Assembly: GCA_963829135.1 (NCBI GenBank)
Contig: CAWHHO010000005.1
Coordinates: 62,001 to 126,000, forward strand
Direction: 5' to 3'
DNA from: Kumtagia sp963829135
Lineage (GTDB): Bacteria; Pseudomonadota; Alphaproteobacteria; Rhizobiales; Rhizobiaceae
DNA: 64,000 nt
Below, piece by piece: positions 1 to 9,073 of the stretch; the first letter of the stretch is position 1; every line of letters begins with the position of its first letter. The notes under the pieces were generated by a model. The model did not search any database and was not told the DNA's origin. It saw only the letters and a program-made list of their open reading frames with translations. The translations under genes were made by a program, and so were the position numbers.

Positions 1-1
1 C

Positions 2-175
2 GTAGTGCGCGCGATGATGCCGGAGGCGCATTTCGCCACCGTCTATGCAAAGCCGAAAGGCCGTCCGCTGGTCGACACCTATGTTACGGAAGTGTCCCAG
101 GACACCTGGATATACTTCCCATGGGATATGGGTTTCACCTATCAGAAGCCCATTGCCGACGATCACGCAGGCTGA
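2..175 (+). CDS. gpt: xanthine-guanine phosphoribosyltransferase, 3' end only
   Basis: Only the last 57 codons are in the window; the gene enters from the left edge. The reading frame ends with TGA at 173-175. The tail (AHFATVYAKPKGRPLVD, then QDTWIYFPWDMG) matches the C-terminus of bacterial Gpt as I know it from E. coli (AHFVTIFAKPAGRPLVD, QDTWIEQPWDMG). Gpt transfers phosphoribose from PRPP to xanthine and guanine in purine salvage. The active-site PRPP loop is outside the window, so only the family can be claimed. No other gene precedes it, so its operon context is unknown. Confidence 0.85.
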   Translation, partial: VVRAMMPEAHFATVYAKPKGRPLVDTYVTEVSQDTWIYFPWDMGFTYQKPIADDHAG

Positions 176-304
176 AACCTGACATTCATTGTGATCATGA
201 TGCCGCTATCCCGATGATTCTTTCCGCTTTTTTTACTTTTCAACTGCACGATTCCGCCTATATTTCATGAGACGGCAAACGAATTGGGCGGGCGGCCCAG
301 GGGT

Positions 305-796
305 ATGATGATCGGTGACACCGCGCGAAGCTATTTCGCGGAAAAGATAAAGCTGCTTCTTGGGACCGAGCCTTGCCGGATCCAAGTTGCAGCTTTGCCT
401 TGGCGCAAGGGTCCGAACGGCGTCGAAATCATGCTGATCACCAGCCGGGATACAGGCCGCTGGATTCTGCCGAAAGGTTGGCCGGAAAAGGACGAGCAGC
501 TTTGTGAGGCTGCCCTCCGCGAGGCCGGCGAGGAAGCCGGGCTTCGCGGCGCCGTCTGCAAGAAAGAAGCCGGCCGCTATCATTATGCCAAGCTTTCGCG
601 CACGGGCGAAGAGTTTCCGTGCGAGGTGATTGTTTTCCCGCTGGAGGTCGATCGGGTGGCCGACAAGTGGAAAGAGCGCCGCGAACGCGAACGCAAGTGG
701 ATGAGCGCCGCAGAGGCATCCCAGATCGTGCGCGAACCGGCCCTCAGCGAATTGATTGCCGTGTTCGGCGCCAACCCGCGCAAATACGCAGCTTAG
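305..796 (+). CDS. NUDIX hydrolase
   Basis: About 163 aa. A complete NUDIX box lies at roughly residues 58-80 (GWPEKDEQ, then REAGEEAGL), with the glutamates that bind the metal. This family hydrolyses nucleoside diphosphates linked to another group; the substrate here cannot be read from sequence. The phrase GRWILPKGWPEKDE is typical of the alphaproteobacterial diadenosine-polyphosphate-type group. I place the start at ATG 305 (ATG 308 is equally possible). The same frame is open upstream to TTG 284, but the extra seven residues look non-coding. The spacing from gpt (130 bp) suggests its own promoter, though none is obvious. Confidence 0.85.
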   Translation: MMIGDTARSYFAEKIKLLLGTEPCRIQVAALPWRKGPNGVEIMLITSRDTGRWILPKGWPEKDEQLCEAALREAGEEAGLRGAVCKKEAGRYHYAKLSRTGEEFPCEVIVFPLEVDRVADKWKERRERERKWMSAAEASQIVREPALSELIAVFGANPRKYAA

Positions 797-923
797 CGGC
801 GTCTTTCCGTATCCCGCTCAAAGTGGTCTGAAGCCGCAATCTGGCAGTTCTCGATTCCGGCAAGGAACGGCGGTGTACGCAACGCGTCCCGACCTCCAGA
901 AAGATCGCCAGAAGGCGTTTTGG

Positions 924-2963
924 CTAGCTCGCCAGGGTAAGGCGCTGAGACAGATGTGTGCCCTGGCGCCACCTTGAAAGAAAGTCAGGGACGTCATCCC
1001 GGCTGATCGGCCGGGTATAGCAATAGCCCTGCACCAAGTGACAGCCGAGCTCGCGCAAGGCGTCGAGTTCGGCGTTGTTCTCGACCCCTTCCACAACGCA
1101 GTCGATCTCCATGTCTCGACACAGAATCATGACGGACTTCACGATCTTGCGGCTGATGGAGTTGGCGTCGATGCCCGAAATCAAGCCGCGATCGATCTTA
1201 ATCTTGTCGAGGGGAAGGCGATGGACCTGACTTAGATTTGAATAGCCGTTGCCGAAGTCGTCGAGCGCAATGCCCGAACCAATTGCCTTCAGCATGTTGA
1301 TGGAGCGCAGCACTTGCGGAAAGTCGCGAACCATTGCGGTCTCGGTGATTTCGAAATCCAGTCGCCGCGGATCGACACCGCTTTGCTCGATCAGCGATAT
1401 CACGCGCCGGATTCTATCCACGGAGCTTACATCCTCGACCGAGAGGTTGAACGAGAGCCGGACTTCAGCTGGCCACGTAGCCGCGACCGCCAATGCCTTC
1501 TGCAGCAGGATCCTGGTCAATTTGCTGATCATGCCAATACGCTCGGCGATCGGTATGAAATTCGCCGGCGATATAGGCCCGAGCCATTTGTTGTTCCATC
1601 GCGCCAAAGCTTCGAACCCTACCACCACGCCGCTTTGGGAGTTGATGATCGGATGAAAGGCCAGATCCAGCTCTTGGTCGAGTTCCGTCGAACGCAGGGC
1701 CTGACTGATGCGGCTATCCCTGCGTATTTCTGCCCGGTGCTCCGAATTGAACAGAATGGGCTTTCCGCGCCGGTTGTTTCTCTTGGCGTGGTAGAGCGTG
1801 TAATCCGCGCGTTCAAAAAGTTCTTCGATCGTCTCGCCGCTTTCCGGATAGGTGGCCAAGCCGAGAGTCGCCGTTATCTGCACCGGAATGTAACCGATCA
1901 TTACTGGCTGGGACAGCGCTTCACATATCGCCTCGGCGCGCGTTCTCAACGTCTGGTCATCCATATCCACGATGCTGATCAAAGCGAATTCGTCGCCGCC
2001 GAGCCGATGGGGAAGGAAATGCCCCGAACAATTTTCGGCTAGCCTCGCGGCAACCTCAACCAGCAGGCTGTCGCCAACGCTGTGACCATAGGCATCGTTC
2101 ACGGTCTTGAAACCGTCGAGGTCAAGTACGCCGACAATCACGCGACCGCCCCTCTCCAACGCCGCGGAGAGGCCGCTGTCGACGACCGAAAAGAAATTGC
2201 GCCGGTTTGCGAGCCCGGTCAGGCTGTCCATATTGGCAAGCCTGAGGTTCTCGTCGCTCAAGGCCATGATCTCGCTCTGCTTGGCAAGAAGCGCACTGCG
2301 CGAGGCAACCAGACTGGCGAAGTCCCCGTAGGTATTGACGGCAATAATCATCATCGCGGCTATGACCAACGTATAATTGATAGCCATGCCGCGGAACGTG
2401 GCGTTCCCGGAAAATGCCAGGAAGACAATAAAGGGGATGCTTATAACCAATGCGAGGCGCAGCGCGGTTGCGCGGATCTGCATAAGGCAGACGATGCACC
2501 CCAATGTGGTAAACGCGACGAAGAACGTCACATGGCTGTTGGTGGACAGGTCACCGAAATGGAAGAAGGAAACTCCCCAGCCGACGAAAAGCCCCGCCGT
2601 CAGCGTCGCCACGAGATTCGACTGCTTCAGTCGCCTGACGGCCTCGGGCGGCGACGGGACGTGGTTGCGGTCACGATACCATCTGAACAGTCGTGCTCCA
2701 CAGATCAACGTCAGCATGGACGGGACCCAGATTGTCAAATAGCGCGGAGCGACATGAAAATGTGTTGCGACCAGGCACCAGGAGTTGACGAGAAGGATGA
2801 AATAGAGAAGCGGGAGATTTCTCGAAAGTGCCCTGTACTGCGCAACGGCTAAATCGCCATCAGCGTCCTCGACGCCTAGAATCTTCGCTGTGGCCGCAAA
2901 AACACCCCTGCCCCTGGCAACTAGACTAGCGATAATACGGCCTAAATGTCTAATATCTCTCAA
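924..2963 (-). CDS. membrane GGDEF-EAL cyclic-di-GMP protein
   Basis: 679 aa. The N-terminal third carries several hydrophobic segments (about residues 45-235), so the protein is anchored in the inner membrane. A GGDEF domain follows (about 240-405) with an intact RLGGDEF active site, so cyclase activity is plausible. An EAL domain follows (about 420-665) with GFEALARW, DDFGNGYSNL and VVEGVEN, so phosphodiesterase activity is also plausible. No RxxD inhibitory site lies just before GGDEF, so product inhibition may be absent. The start is uncertain: the frame opens at TTG 2963 with no clear ribosome site. It is followed on the same strand by nothing within 900 bp; deoD lies upstream, also on the minus strand. 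Confidence 0.85.
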   Translation of the reverse strand: MRDIRHLGRIIASLVARGRGVFAATAKILGVEDADGDLAVAQYRALSRNLPLLYFILLVNSWCLVATHFHVAPRYLTIWVPSMLTLICGARLFRWYRDRNHVPSPPEAVRRLKQSNLVATLTAGLFVGWGVSFFHFGDLSTNSHVTFFVAFTTLGCIVCLMQIRATALRLALVISIPFIVFLAFSGNATFRGMAINYTLVIAAMMIIAVNTYGDFASLVASRSALLAKQSEIMALSDENLRLANMDSLTGLANRRNFFSVVDSGLSAALERGGRVIVGVLDLDGFKTVNDAYGHSVGDSLLVEVAARLAENCSGHFLPHRLGGDEFALISIVDMDDQTLRTRAEAICEALSQPVMIGYIPVQITATLGLATYPESGETIEELFERADYTLYHAKRNNRRGKPILFNSEHRAEIRRDSRISQALRSTELDQELDLAFHPIINSQSGVVVGFEALARWNNKWLGPISPANFIPIAERIGMISKLTRILLQKALAVAATWPAEVRLSFNLSVEDVSSVDRIRRVISLIEQSGVDPRRLDFEITETAMVRDFPQVLRSINMLKAIGSGIALDDFGNGYSNLSQVHRLPLDKIKIDRGLISGIDANSISRKIVKSVMILCRDMEIDCVVEGVENNAELDALRELGCHLVQGYCYTRPISRDDVPDFLSRWRQGTHLSQRLTLAS

Positions 2964-3153
2964 AATTTCACGCGCTTTGCTGAATAAACTTCTTAATCAA
3001 ACCTCAACCCCTGCTAGAAACGTCATAAGACTTCGCGGTGACACAATAGTCGTTATTCGCAGGATCCGAGTTAAGGTGGAAAACTACTTAACATTTCAGA
3101 ATTGGTTGGAATAGTCTTTTTTTTGAGAGTTGTATCTGCGATCGACAGAGCCT

Positions 3154-3855
3154 TCAGCTGGCCAGATCCGCCACTATATTAAGCGCCAGTTCAGCCATAT
3201 CCCGAAAAAGTGCCGGGCGCTCGGAGAGCGCGGTTTCCTCACCTGTCAGCAAACTGTCAACGACCGTGCAGATCGATAGCGCCCGAAATCCCAACCCCCG
3301 TGACATGGCAAAGAGGCTGGCGGTCTCCATATCGACGGCGACCATGCCCCGTGAGCGTAGCAGGGCGAGCCGCCTCTCCGGTGCGGGATGGTAAAAAACG
3401 TCGCTGGAGACCATAGGTCCGATGTGGCAGGTGAAAGAACAGCGTCCGGCCTCGCGTCTTGCACATTCCAGTAAAACCTCGTCGGGCCGATCCGGCGCGA
3501 CCCCCTGGACCAGATCTATGTCCATCACGGCGTTCTCGGCGATGAAGACGTCTCGTAGCGGCGTTTGATCTGTGAGTGCACCACACGAGCCAATACGTAT
3601 GATGGTGCGCGCTCCATAGAAGGCCACAAGCTCATGGACGTAGATCGCGAAGGCAGGACGACCCATCCCAGTCGTCTGCAGGCTAACGCGCTGGCCCTGG
3701 AAATACCCGGTGTAGCCAAGCGCACCGCGCACCTGATTCACACAGCGCGCATCGTCAAGGAATGCGGCGGCGATCCACTCGACGCGCAACGGATCGCCCG
3801 CCACCAGGACGGTCTCTGCATAGTCGCCGTTTAGAGCCTCGATATGCGGCGTCAT
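3154..3855 (-). CDS. deoD: purine-nucleoside phosphorylase, DeoD type
   Basis: 233 aa, the normal length for hexameric NP-I phosphorylases. Diagnostic segments are GDPLR (phosphate loop), RIGSCGA, VDMETAS (ribose/base contact, VEME in E. coli) and CTVVDSLLTGE with the catalytic aspartate. The enzyme splits purine (deoxy)nucleosides with phosphate into base and (deoxy)ribose-1-phosphate in the cytoplasm. The start ATG at 3855 gives MTPHIEA, close to the E. coli MATPHINA. cckA lies 51 bp upstream on the same strand, so the two may share a transcript. Nothing unusual. Confidence 0.92.
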   Translation of the reverse strand: MTPHIEALNGDYAETVLVAGDPLRVEWIAAAFLDDARCVNQVRGALGYTGYFQGQRVSLQTTGMGRPAFAIYVHELVAFYGARTIIRIGSCGALTDQTPLRDVFIAENAVMDIDLVQGVAPDRPDEVLLECARREAGRCSFTCHIGPMVSSDVFYHPAPERRLALLRSRGMVAVDMETASLFAMSRGLGFRALSICTVVDSLLTGEETALSERPALFRDMAELALNIVADLAS

Positions 3856-3906
3856 GTTGGGACATCCGCTGCTGGCAGTTACTGCACACCTGGCAAAGCC
3901 GGAACT

Positions 3907-6519
3907 TCAACCCTCAAGCACTTCCTTCACGACCGTCGCGAGTTGCTTCAGTGAAAAAGGCTTCGGCAGGAAGCCGAACTTGGCGTCCGCCGGCAGGTTT
4001 TTTGCAAAAGCATCTTCGGCGTAGCCCGAAACAAAGATGAACTTGATGTCCGGATCGATCTTCCGCAGTTCCCCAAGCAGTGTCGGACCATCCATCTCCG
4101 GCATCACCACATCCGACACCACAATGTCAATCTTGCCTTTCAGCTCATGATAGACTTCGAGCGCTTCGACACCCGAGGACGCCTCGTGCACCGTGTAGCC
4201 GCGCGAGGTCAGCGCCCTCATGCCGCCCATGCGAACCGCATCTTCATCCTCGACCAGCAGGACCGTCGCCGAGCCGGAAAGGTCGCGCGAGGGGTCCGCG
4301 GCCTTAGCGGGCGCCAAGACCGGCTCATCCCTGGAAGATGCAGATGTATCGACGCCATCGACCGGCTCCTTAATCGCCGGCCGAACTGCAGCAATGTGGC
4401 GCGGCAGGAATATTCGGAATGTCGTTCCCCTGCCCGGCTCCGATTCGCAGAAGATAAAGCCACCTGTTTGCTTGATGATGCCGTAGACCATCGACAGGCC
4501 AAGCCCTGTACCCTTGCCTACTTCCTTGGTGGTGAAGAACGGCTCGAAGATCTTCTTGAGCACGTCGGGCGCGATGCCGGTGCCCGTGTCCTCGGCCTCG
4601 ACCTCAACGAAATCCGCATCGCCCATCTCGCGGTAGTAGTTCGAAGCACGCACTTCGTCTGCGGTGAAGTTCTTGGTGCGTACCGTAAGCGTACCGCCCT
4701 CAGGCATGGCGTCGCGCGCGTTTACAGCGAGGTTCACGACGACCTGTTCGAACTGGCTGATGTCGACCTTCACCGGCCACAAGTCACGCCCATGATCGAT
4801 CTTCAGCTTGACGTCGTTGCCGACGAGCCGCGCCAGCAGCATCCGCAGATCGGCGAGCACATCGGTGAGGTTGAGAACCTCCGGCCGCAGTGTTTGCTTG
4901 CGAGAGAACGCCAGCAACTGGCGCACCAGCGAGGCAGCGCGGTTGGCGTTCTGCTTGATGTTCATGATGTCCGGGAAGGACGGATCGGATGGCCGGTGAT
5001 TTGTCAGAAGCAGGTCTGACGCCATGATGATGGCGGTCAGCACATTGTTGAAGTCATGCGCGATGCCGCCCGCCAGCTGCCCGACGGCCTGCATCTTCTG
5101 GCTCTGCGCCATCTGGCCCTCGAGCGCCTTCTGCTCGGTCGTCTCCATGGCGTAGATGATCGCCGCCTCATCCGCCTCGTCGCCCGCGGACTCTTCGCTG
5201 ACAGCGTTCACAAACAGTCGGATGTGCCGCTCCTCGTCGTTGGGTAGCAAGGTATCGATCGGCGCGATTTCGGCCTGACGCCGCCGCGCCTTTTCGAGCG
5301 CGGAGGCAAGGGCGATGCGGTCGCGCTCGTGAACCACCGTATCGAAGCGGATGTGACGGTCGATCGCATCGCGGTCGACGACGGACGAGAACAGCGAGTA
5401 GAAAGGCGCGTTGGTCCGCACGATACGGCCCTGTCCATCGACGCCGGCAATCGCCATGGGAGTAGAATTGAAGAAGCGGGTGAAGCGGATCTCGGAGGCC
5501 CGCAGGTCGGCGGAGGCGTCCTCTCCTTGCATGCGGTTGAGCACGACGGTGCGTGTTGGGCCGCGCGAGCCGTCTCGATTGGCGCTCACGCGATGCAGGA
5601 ACCGCACCGGCAGGGCTTGTCCCGTCGACATCGCAAGATCGAGATCGACGACGGCGTTCTTCGTCGTTCCCGGATCCGCCTTTATCGATCGCACCAGCGC
5701 CATCCCGTCGCCCGCGACCAGTGACGCGATCGTCATGTCGCCTGGCGTGAAACTCGTGAGGTCGACGCCGACCCACTCGGCCAGGGTCGAATTCAGGTAG
5801 GTGATCCGGTAGTCGGCGTCGGCCGCGAAAAACCCGGCGGGCGCGTGATCCAGATGGTCGATCGCCTGCTGCAGGTCGAGGAAGAAGCGCTCCTGCTCTG
5901 CGCGCTCGCGCGAAATGTCCGCAAGCTGCCAGGCATGCAGCGGTTGCCGCTCACCCGGTATCTTGAAGGAACGCGCTTGCACCCGATACCAGCGCGGATC
6001 TGCTTCTCCACCGGGCTTGATCGAGCGCGAAACGCGGAATTCGCCGGCGCCGGCCTGGCCATCGCGCAGCCCCGAGGACAGGCGGTAGATCATATCCGCT
6101 GCCTCCGGAATGTCGGAAAGCAACGTCTCTACAGTCCGAAGGTCGGCCGCGCCAGCAGCCCCTGTCATCTCTGCGTAAGCCCGATTGGCGTACACAACCC
6201 GGCTCTTGTTGTCCGTTACGACGAGGCCCTGCGAGAGCGAGTCAATGTAGGATTTCGACAGTTCATCGGTGGTTGAGCGGGAGGCAATCTGTACAAAGCC
6301 AATTGCGGCCGCGAACAGGAAACCCACGCCGGTCATCGCAAGTACGCCGAGCATGCCGAGAAGGAATGGGTCTCCAAGGCGTTCGCGGAAAATGCCGAAC
6401 ACGATCGCCGCACCGGTCAGCACGAGGAGGAAGACCACCAGACGCGTGATCGCACCCGGCCTTGTCCCCTTGTCTACGGCCGGAACGGGATAGAATTCGC
6501 CGCGCGTGTCTTTCGCCAT
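3907..6519 (-). CDS. cckA: cell-cycle hybrid histidine kinase CckA
   Basis: 870 aa. Two transmembrane helices (about residues 23-44 and 52-78) are followed by PAS-type sensory regions (about 90-460). A HisKA helix carries the phospho-accepting His in GGIAHDFNN (H488). An ATPase domain (about 585-705) has N-box NARDAM and the G-boxes DTGTGIAP and GKGTGLGLS. A C-terminal receiver domain (about 751-870) has the phospho-acceptor Asp803 in SDVVMPEMDG. This order is that of CckA, which in alphaproteobacteria phosphorylates CtrA and CpdR through ChpT to control the cell cycle. All catalytic residues are present. It is transcribed towards deoD. Confidence 0.93.
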   Translation of the reverse strand: MAKDTRGEFYPVPAVDKGTRPGAITRLVVFLLVLTGAAIVFGIFRERLGDPFLLGMLGVLAMTGVGFLFAAAIGFVQIASRSTTDELSKSYIDSLSQGLVVTDNKSRVVYANRAYAEMTGAAGAADLRTVETLLSDIPEAADMIYRLSSGLRDGQAGAGEFRVSRSIKPGGEADPRWYRVQARSFKIPGERQPLHAWQLADISRERAEQERFFLDLQQAIDHLDHAPAGFFAADADYRITYLNSTLAEWVGVDLTSFTPGDMTIASLVAGDGMALVRSIKADPGTTKNAVVDLDLAMSTGQALPVRFLHRVSANRDGSRGPTRTVVLNRMQGEDASADLRASEIRFTRFFNSTPMAIAGVDGQGRIVRTNAPFYSLFSSVVDRDAIDRHIRFDTVVHERDRIALASALEKARRRQAEIAPIDTLLPNDEERHIRLFVNAVSEESAGDEADEAAIIYAMETTEQKALEGQMAQSQKMQAVGQLAGGIAHDFNNVLTAIIMASDLLLTNHRPSDPSFPDIMNIKQNANRAASLVRQLLAFSRKQTLRPEVLNLTDVLADLRMLLARLVGNDVKLKIDHGRDLWPVKVDISQFEQVVVNLAVNARDAMPEGGTLTVRTKNFTADEVRASNYYREMGDADFVEVEAEDTGTGIAPDVLKKIFEPFFTTKEVGKGTGLGLSMVYGIIKQTGGFIFCESEPGRGTTFRIFLPRHIAAVRPAIKEPVDGVDTSASSRDEPVLAPAKAADPSRDLSGSATVLLVEDEDAVRMGGMRALTSRGYTVHEASSGVEALEVYHELKGKIDIVVSDVVMPEMDGPTLLGELRKIDPDIKFIFVSGYAEDAFAKNLPADAKFGFLPKPFSLKQLATVVKEVLEG

Positions 6520-6986
6520 CAGAGCGCGATCCCCGCCATTTTCAGCTGCCCCTCGTCATGGCCGTGTACTTTGTTCGAATCGGCTCAAACCATATTCTCA
6601 ATAGCTCGAAAAGCCCTATTTCTGAATGCATTTTGGCCGGCGCAGGCGAAAACCACTGGCTTTTGCCCCAGCTCGCGAAAATCCGGAAGGCAACGGTTTC
6701 CGTTTCTACAAACGCGCCGACGATCGGCGGTTATGGCACACGGCAATGCGCGTTGAACCGCCGGCGCATAAATATGATTGAAATGGCGCCTGAACGGCAA
6801 AGAGATTCAGGGAGGCGAAGTCGGGTAACCCTCCGAGGGGTTCGCCGCCGCGGGGCCGAAGCCGTTTCGGCGTCCGCGGATGTGGTCCTCATCATTTCGA
6901 GCAGATTTATGAGTTCCAGACCTTGAGAGGTTTCCTTTGCCCGGAACACGCTCTAGTGTCGCCGCGGAGACGACGCGGGGTATCCT
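6520..6986. other. gap between cckA and the FliO-like gene
   Basis: About 470 bp between two divergent genes. The short open frames here have no recognisable similarity. The region should hold the promoters of both genes, but I see no convincing -35/-10 pair or CtrA-type TTAA-N7-TTAA site. Confidence 0.5.
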
Positions 6987-7721
6987 ATGCAGGGTTGGCT
7001 AGACGAGGTTGCAGGGCCTGGATATTCACAAGCACTGCTTTGGGCCTTGCTCGCGCTGCTCGTCCTCGTGGTGCTGCTTGTCGTCATAAAGCTCATTCGG
7101 AGCATGACGTTCGGGACTTTCATTGCGGGTGGCCGGAACCGCAAGAACCGCCTCGCAGTGATGGACGCGACAGCGGTCGACAGCCACCGGCGTCTGGTGC
7201 TTGTGCGCCGCGACGACGTCGAGCATCTGCTGCTGATCGGCGGCGCATCCGATATCGTCGTAGAGGGCGGCATTCGTATTGGCCAGCAGCAACGCAGAGC
7301 CGCTACTCCCCCGCCGGAGCCGACTCCCGATCTCCAGCCGCCGGCGCCGCCGCCGCCACAGCCGCCAGTACGCAGCCGCCAAGCTCCCGCGCCGCAGGCC
7401 AGCCCCGCCCCGCGTCACGAGCCGACTCGCCCAGCGCTACCTCCCACGCCCCCACCTCGCGCCCCGGTCATCAGGCCGGAGCCGCCGAGACCCGTTCAGC
7501 CGCAGCGCAGCGAAGCGCGCGCATCGGCCCCCTATGCCCCGGCCCCGCCAAAGCCGGCGATGCCTGCCGCTAATTCCGACGATCTGGACGATGCGCTGCT
7601 TCGGGAACTACAGGTATCGCTGGATGACGACGGTGCGAAAGCGCAGCGCGGGGGCCCCACCCAATCTCTCGACGATGAGATGGCGAAGCTTCTCGGCGAA
7701 TTGTCGAACCCACGCCGCTAA
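6987..7721 (+). CDS. FliO-like membrane protein with proline-rich tail
   Basis: 244 aa. One strong transmembrane helix near the N-terminus (residues 18-35) is followed by a small beta-rich cytoplasmic domain (about 45-95, LAVMDATAVDSHRRLVLVRRD) of the kind found in FliO, a helper of flagellar export-gate assembly. From about residue 100 to 195 it is almost entirely Pro, Ala, Gln and Arg, probably disordered; the last 45 residues are acidic. It lies away from any flagellar cluster, next to cckA and dksA, so a flagellar role is uncertain. It could instead be a general membrane protein sharing the FliO fold. It ends at the two-way terminator shared with dksA. Confidence 0.6.
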   Translation: MQGWLDEVAGPGYSQALLWALLALLVLVVLLVVIKLIRSMTFGTFIAGGRNRKNRLAVMDATAVDSHRRLVLVRRDDVEHLLLIGGASDIVVEGGIRIGQQQRRAATPPPEPTPDLQPPAPPPPQPPVRSRQAPAPQASPAPRHEPTRPALPPTPPPRAPVIRPEPPRPVQPQRSEARASAPYAPAPPKPAMPAANSDDLDDALLRELQVSLDDDGAKAQRGGPTQSLDDEMAKLLGELSNPRR

Positions 7722-7739
7722 CCCCAACCTGCAAAAAAG

Positions 7740-7762
7740 AAAAAGCGGCAAAGCCGCTTTTT
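7740..7762. terminator. two-way intrinsic terminator between fliO-like gene and dksA
   Basis: Perfect inverted repeat AAAAAGCGGC / GCCGCTTTTT with a 3-nt AAA loop. It lies between two convergent genes and has a T run on either strand, so it can end transcription in both directions. Confidence 0.85.
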
Positions 7763-7785
7763 CCAAAACGCTAAAAGCAGGTCGC

Positions 7786-8202
7786 TCAATCGTCGCGATA
7801 GACCTTTTCGCGACGCTCATGCCGTTCCTGCGCCTCGATCGACAAGGTGGCGATCGGCCGGGCATCGAGCCGCCGCAACGAAATAGGCTCGCCGGTTTCC
7901 TCGCAGAAGCCGTAGGTCCCTTCGTCGATGCGCTGCAGTGCCGAGTCGATCTTTGCGATCAGCTTGCGCTGACGATCTCTCGCCCGCAGTTCGATTGCGC
8001 GATCTGTTTCGGACGAGGCCCGGTCGGCGAGATCCGGATGATTGGCATTTTCCTGCTGAAGGATCTCGAGGGTCTCGCGTGCTTCCCTCAGGATATCATT
8101 TTTCCATGTTATGAGTTTGGCCCGGAAGTATGCTTTTTGCCGTTCGTTCATAAACGGCTCTTCCTCCGAGGGCACATAATCGGCATTAACGAGAAGGCTC
8201 AT
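7786..8202 (-). CDS. dksA: DksA, RNA polymerase secondary-channel regulator
   Basis: 138 aa. A coiled-coil (about residues 25-95) precedes the globular tip region. The four zinc cysteines of E. coli DksA are reduced to one here: CEET replaces the first CxxC, and LSIEA replaces the second (positions read C-T-S-A). I recall this C-T-S-A pattern from alphaproteobacterial DksA such as that of Rhodobacter, which works without zinc. DksA acts with ppGpp to adjust rRNA and amino-acid gene transcription. The start at 8202 gives MSLLVNADYVPSEEE; an internal Met (MNERQKAYF) is an alternative. Confidence 0.9.
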   Translation of the reverse strand: MSLLVNADYVPSEEEPFMNERQKAYFRAKLITWKNDILREARETLEILQQENANHPDLADRASSETDRAIELRARDRQRKLIAKIDSALQRIDEGTYGFCEETGEPISLRRLDARPIATLSIEAQERHERREKVYRDD

Positions 8203-8462
8203 TCAACTCATCCCATTACCCCTGGTTTTGGGCGCCTATATATTCGCCGGCCTTTGGGCGCACAAGATTAATCCTCAACCTCGTCACGCAATTGTCAGTA
8301 GTGGATTACAGCAGGTTAGCGCGTCTATTACGTGCCGCCCCCTCACCTCGCGAACCACCGAAAGACCTAGACATCCCACGCCGAGCGCTGTTGCGTGGTG
8401 CCCTGCTGACAGGTAAATCCCTAGCCGAGGGGTTGCCTTCGGGACATTGCACGGAGTGCTGG

Positions 8463-8966
8463 GTGAGTACGCTTTATCTTTTGAGGCATGCAAAAGCAGG
8501 ATGGGCCCTGCCTGGCATGCGGGACTTCGACCGGCCGTTGGACAATACCGGCAATGCCGATGCAGAACGGATCGGCCACGCCATGCGGGACCGGCACTAC
8601 GTTCCGGAAATGACGCTTTGCTCAAATGCTGCGCGGGCGCGCCAGACGCTCGAGGGCATCGCCGGCGCGGCCGATACGGGCCGGGTGGTCTTCATGGACA
8701 AACTCTATTCCGAGGATTCAGCAGGCTACCTGGAAATCATCCAGCAAAACGGCAAATACGGATCCATCTTGATCATCGGTCACAACCCGATGATGGAGGA
8801 CCTTGCTATGGCCGTTTCGGGCTCGGGAGACGAGGCCGCGCTCGCCACGCTGCACCTCGGCTTCCCGACATCCGGGTTGGCTGTCATCGAATTCGAGCAG
8901 GGGTTGACCAAGGCTGCCCCTGGAAAGGGCCGCCTCTCCGCCTTCCTGACGCCTGCCGAGCATTGA
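8463..8966 (+). CDS. sixA: phosphohistidine phosphatase SixA family
   Basis: About 167 aa. It opens with STLYLLRHAKAG, the histidine-phosphatase signature (RHA in place of RHG, as usual for SixA), with a second histidine in IIGHNPMME. SixA removes phosphate from histidine in phosphorelay or PTS proteins. The frame is open back to 8292, but the family starts at this position. GTG 8463 has a GGAG ribosome site at 8453-8456, six bases upstream, so I choose it. It precedes the ycjX-ycjF pair by about 100 bp, which may put all three in one unit. Confidence 0.85.
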   Translation: MSTLYLLRHAKAGWALPGMRDFDRPLDNTGNADAERIGHAMRDRHYVPEMTLCSNAARARQTLEGIAGAADTGRVVFMDKLYSEDSAGYLEIIQQNGKYGSILIIGHNPMMEDLAMAVSGSGDEAALATLHLGFPTSGLAVIEFEQGLTKAAPGKGRLSAFLTPAEH

Positions 8967-9073
8967 GGGTCTTCTAACGCACTTCAGGTCGATTTCCCTC
9001 GCCTGTGCACGCAGCATTTCAATTGCTGCCGCACTCCCCTATATCGCGGACTAGGGCAATCTGGAAATCTGGC

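Noticed and set aside
8292..8462. In-frame N-terminal extension of sixA, or a structured RNA with small hairpins
   Set aside because: The family starts at 8463 with a good ribosome site. The small hairpins (CCTG/CAGG, GCAC/GTGC) are only 4 bp, too weak to claim an RNA, and I could not match SRP or 6S RNA.
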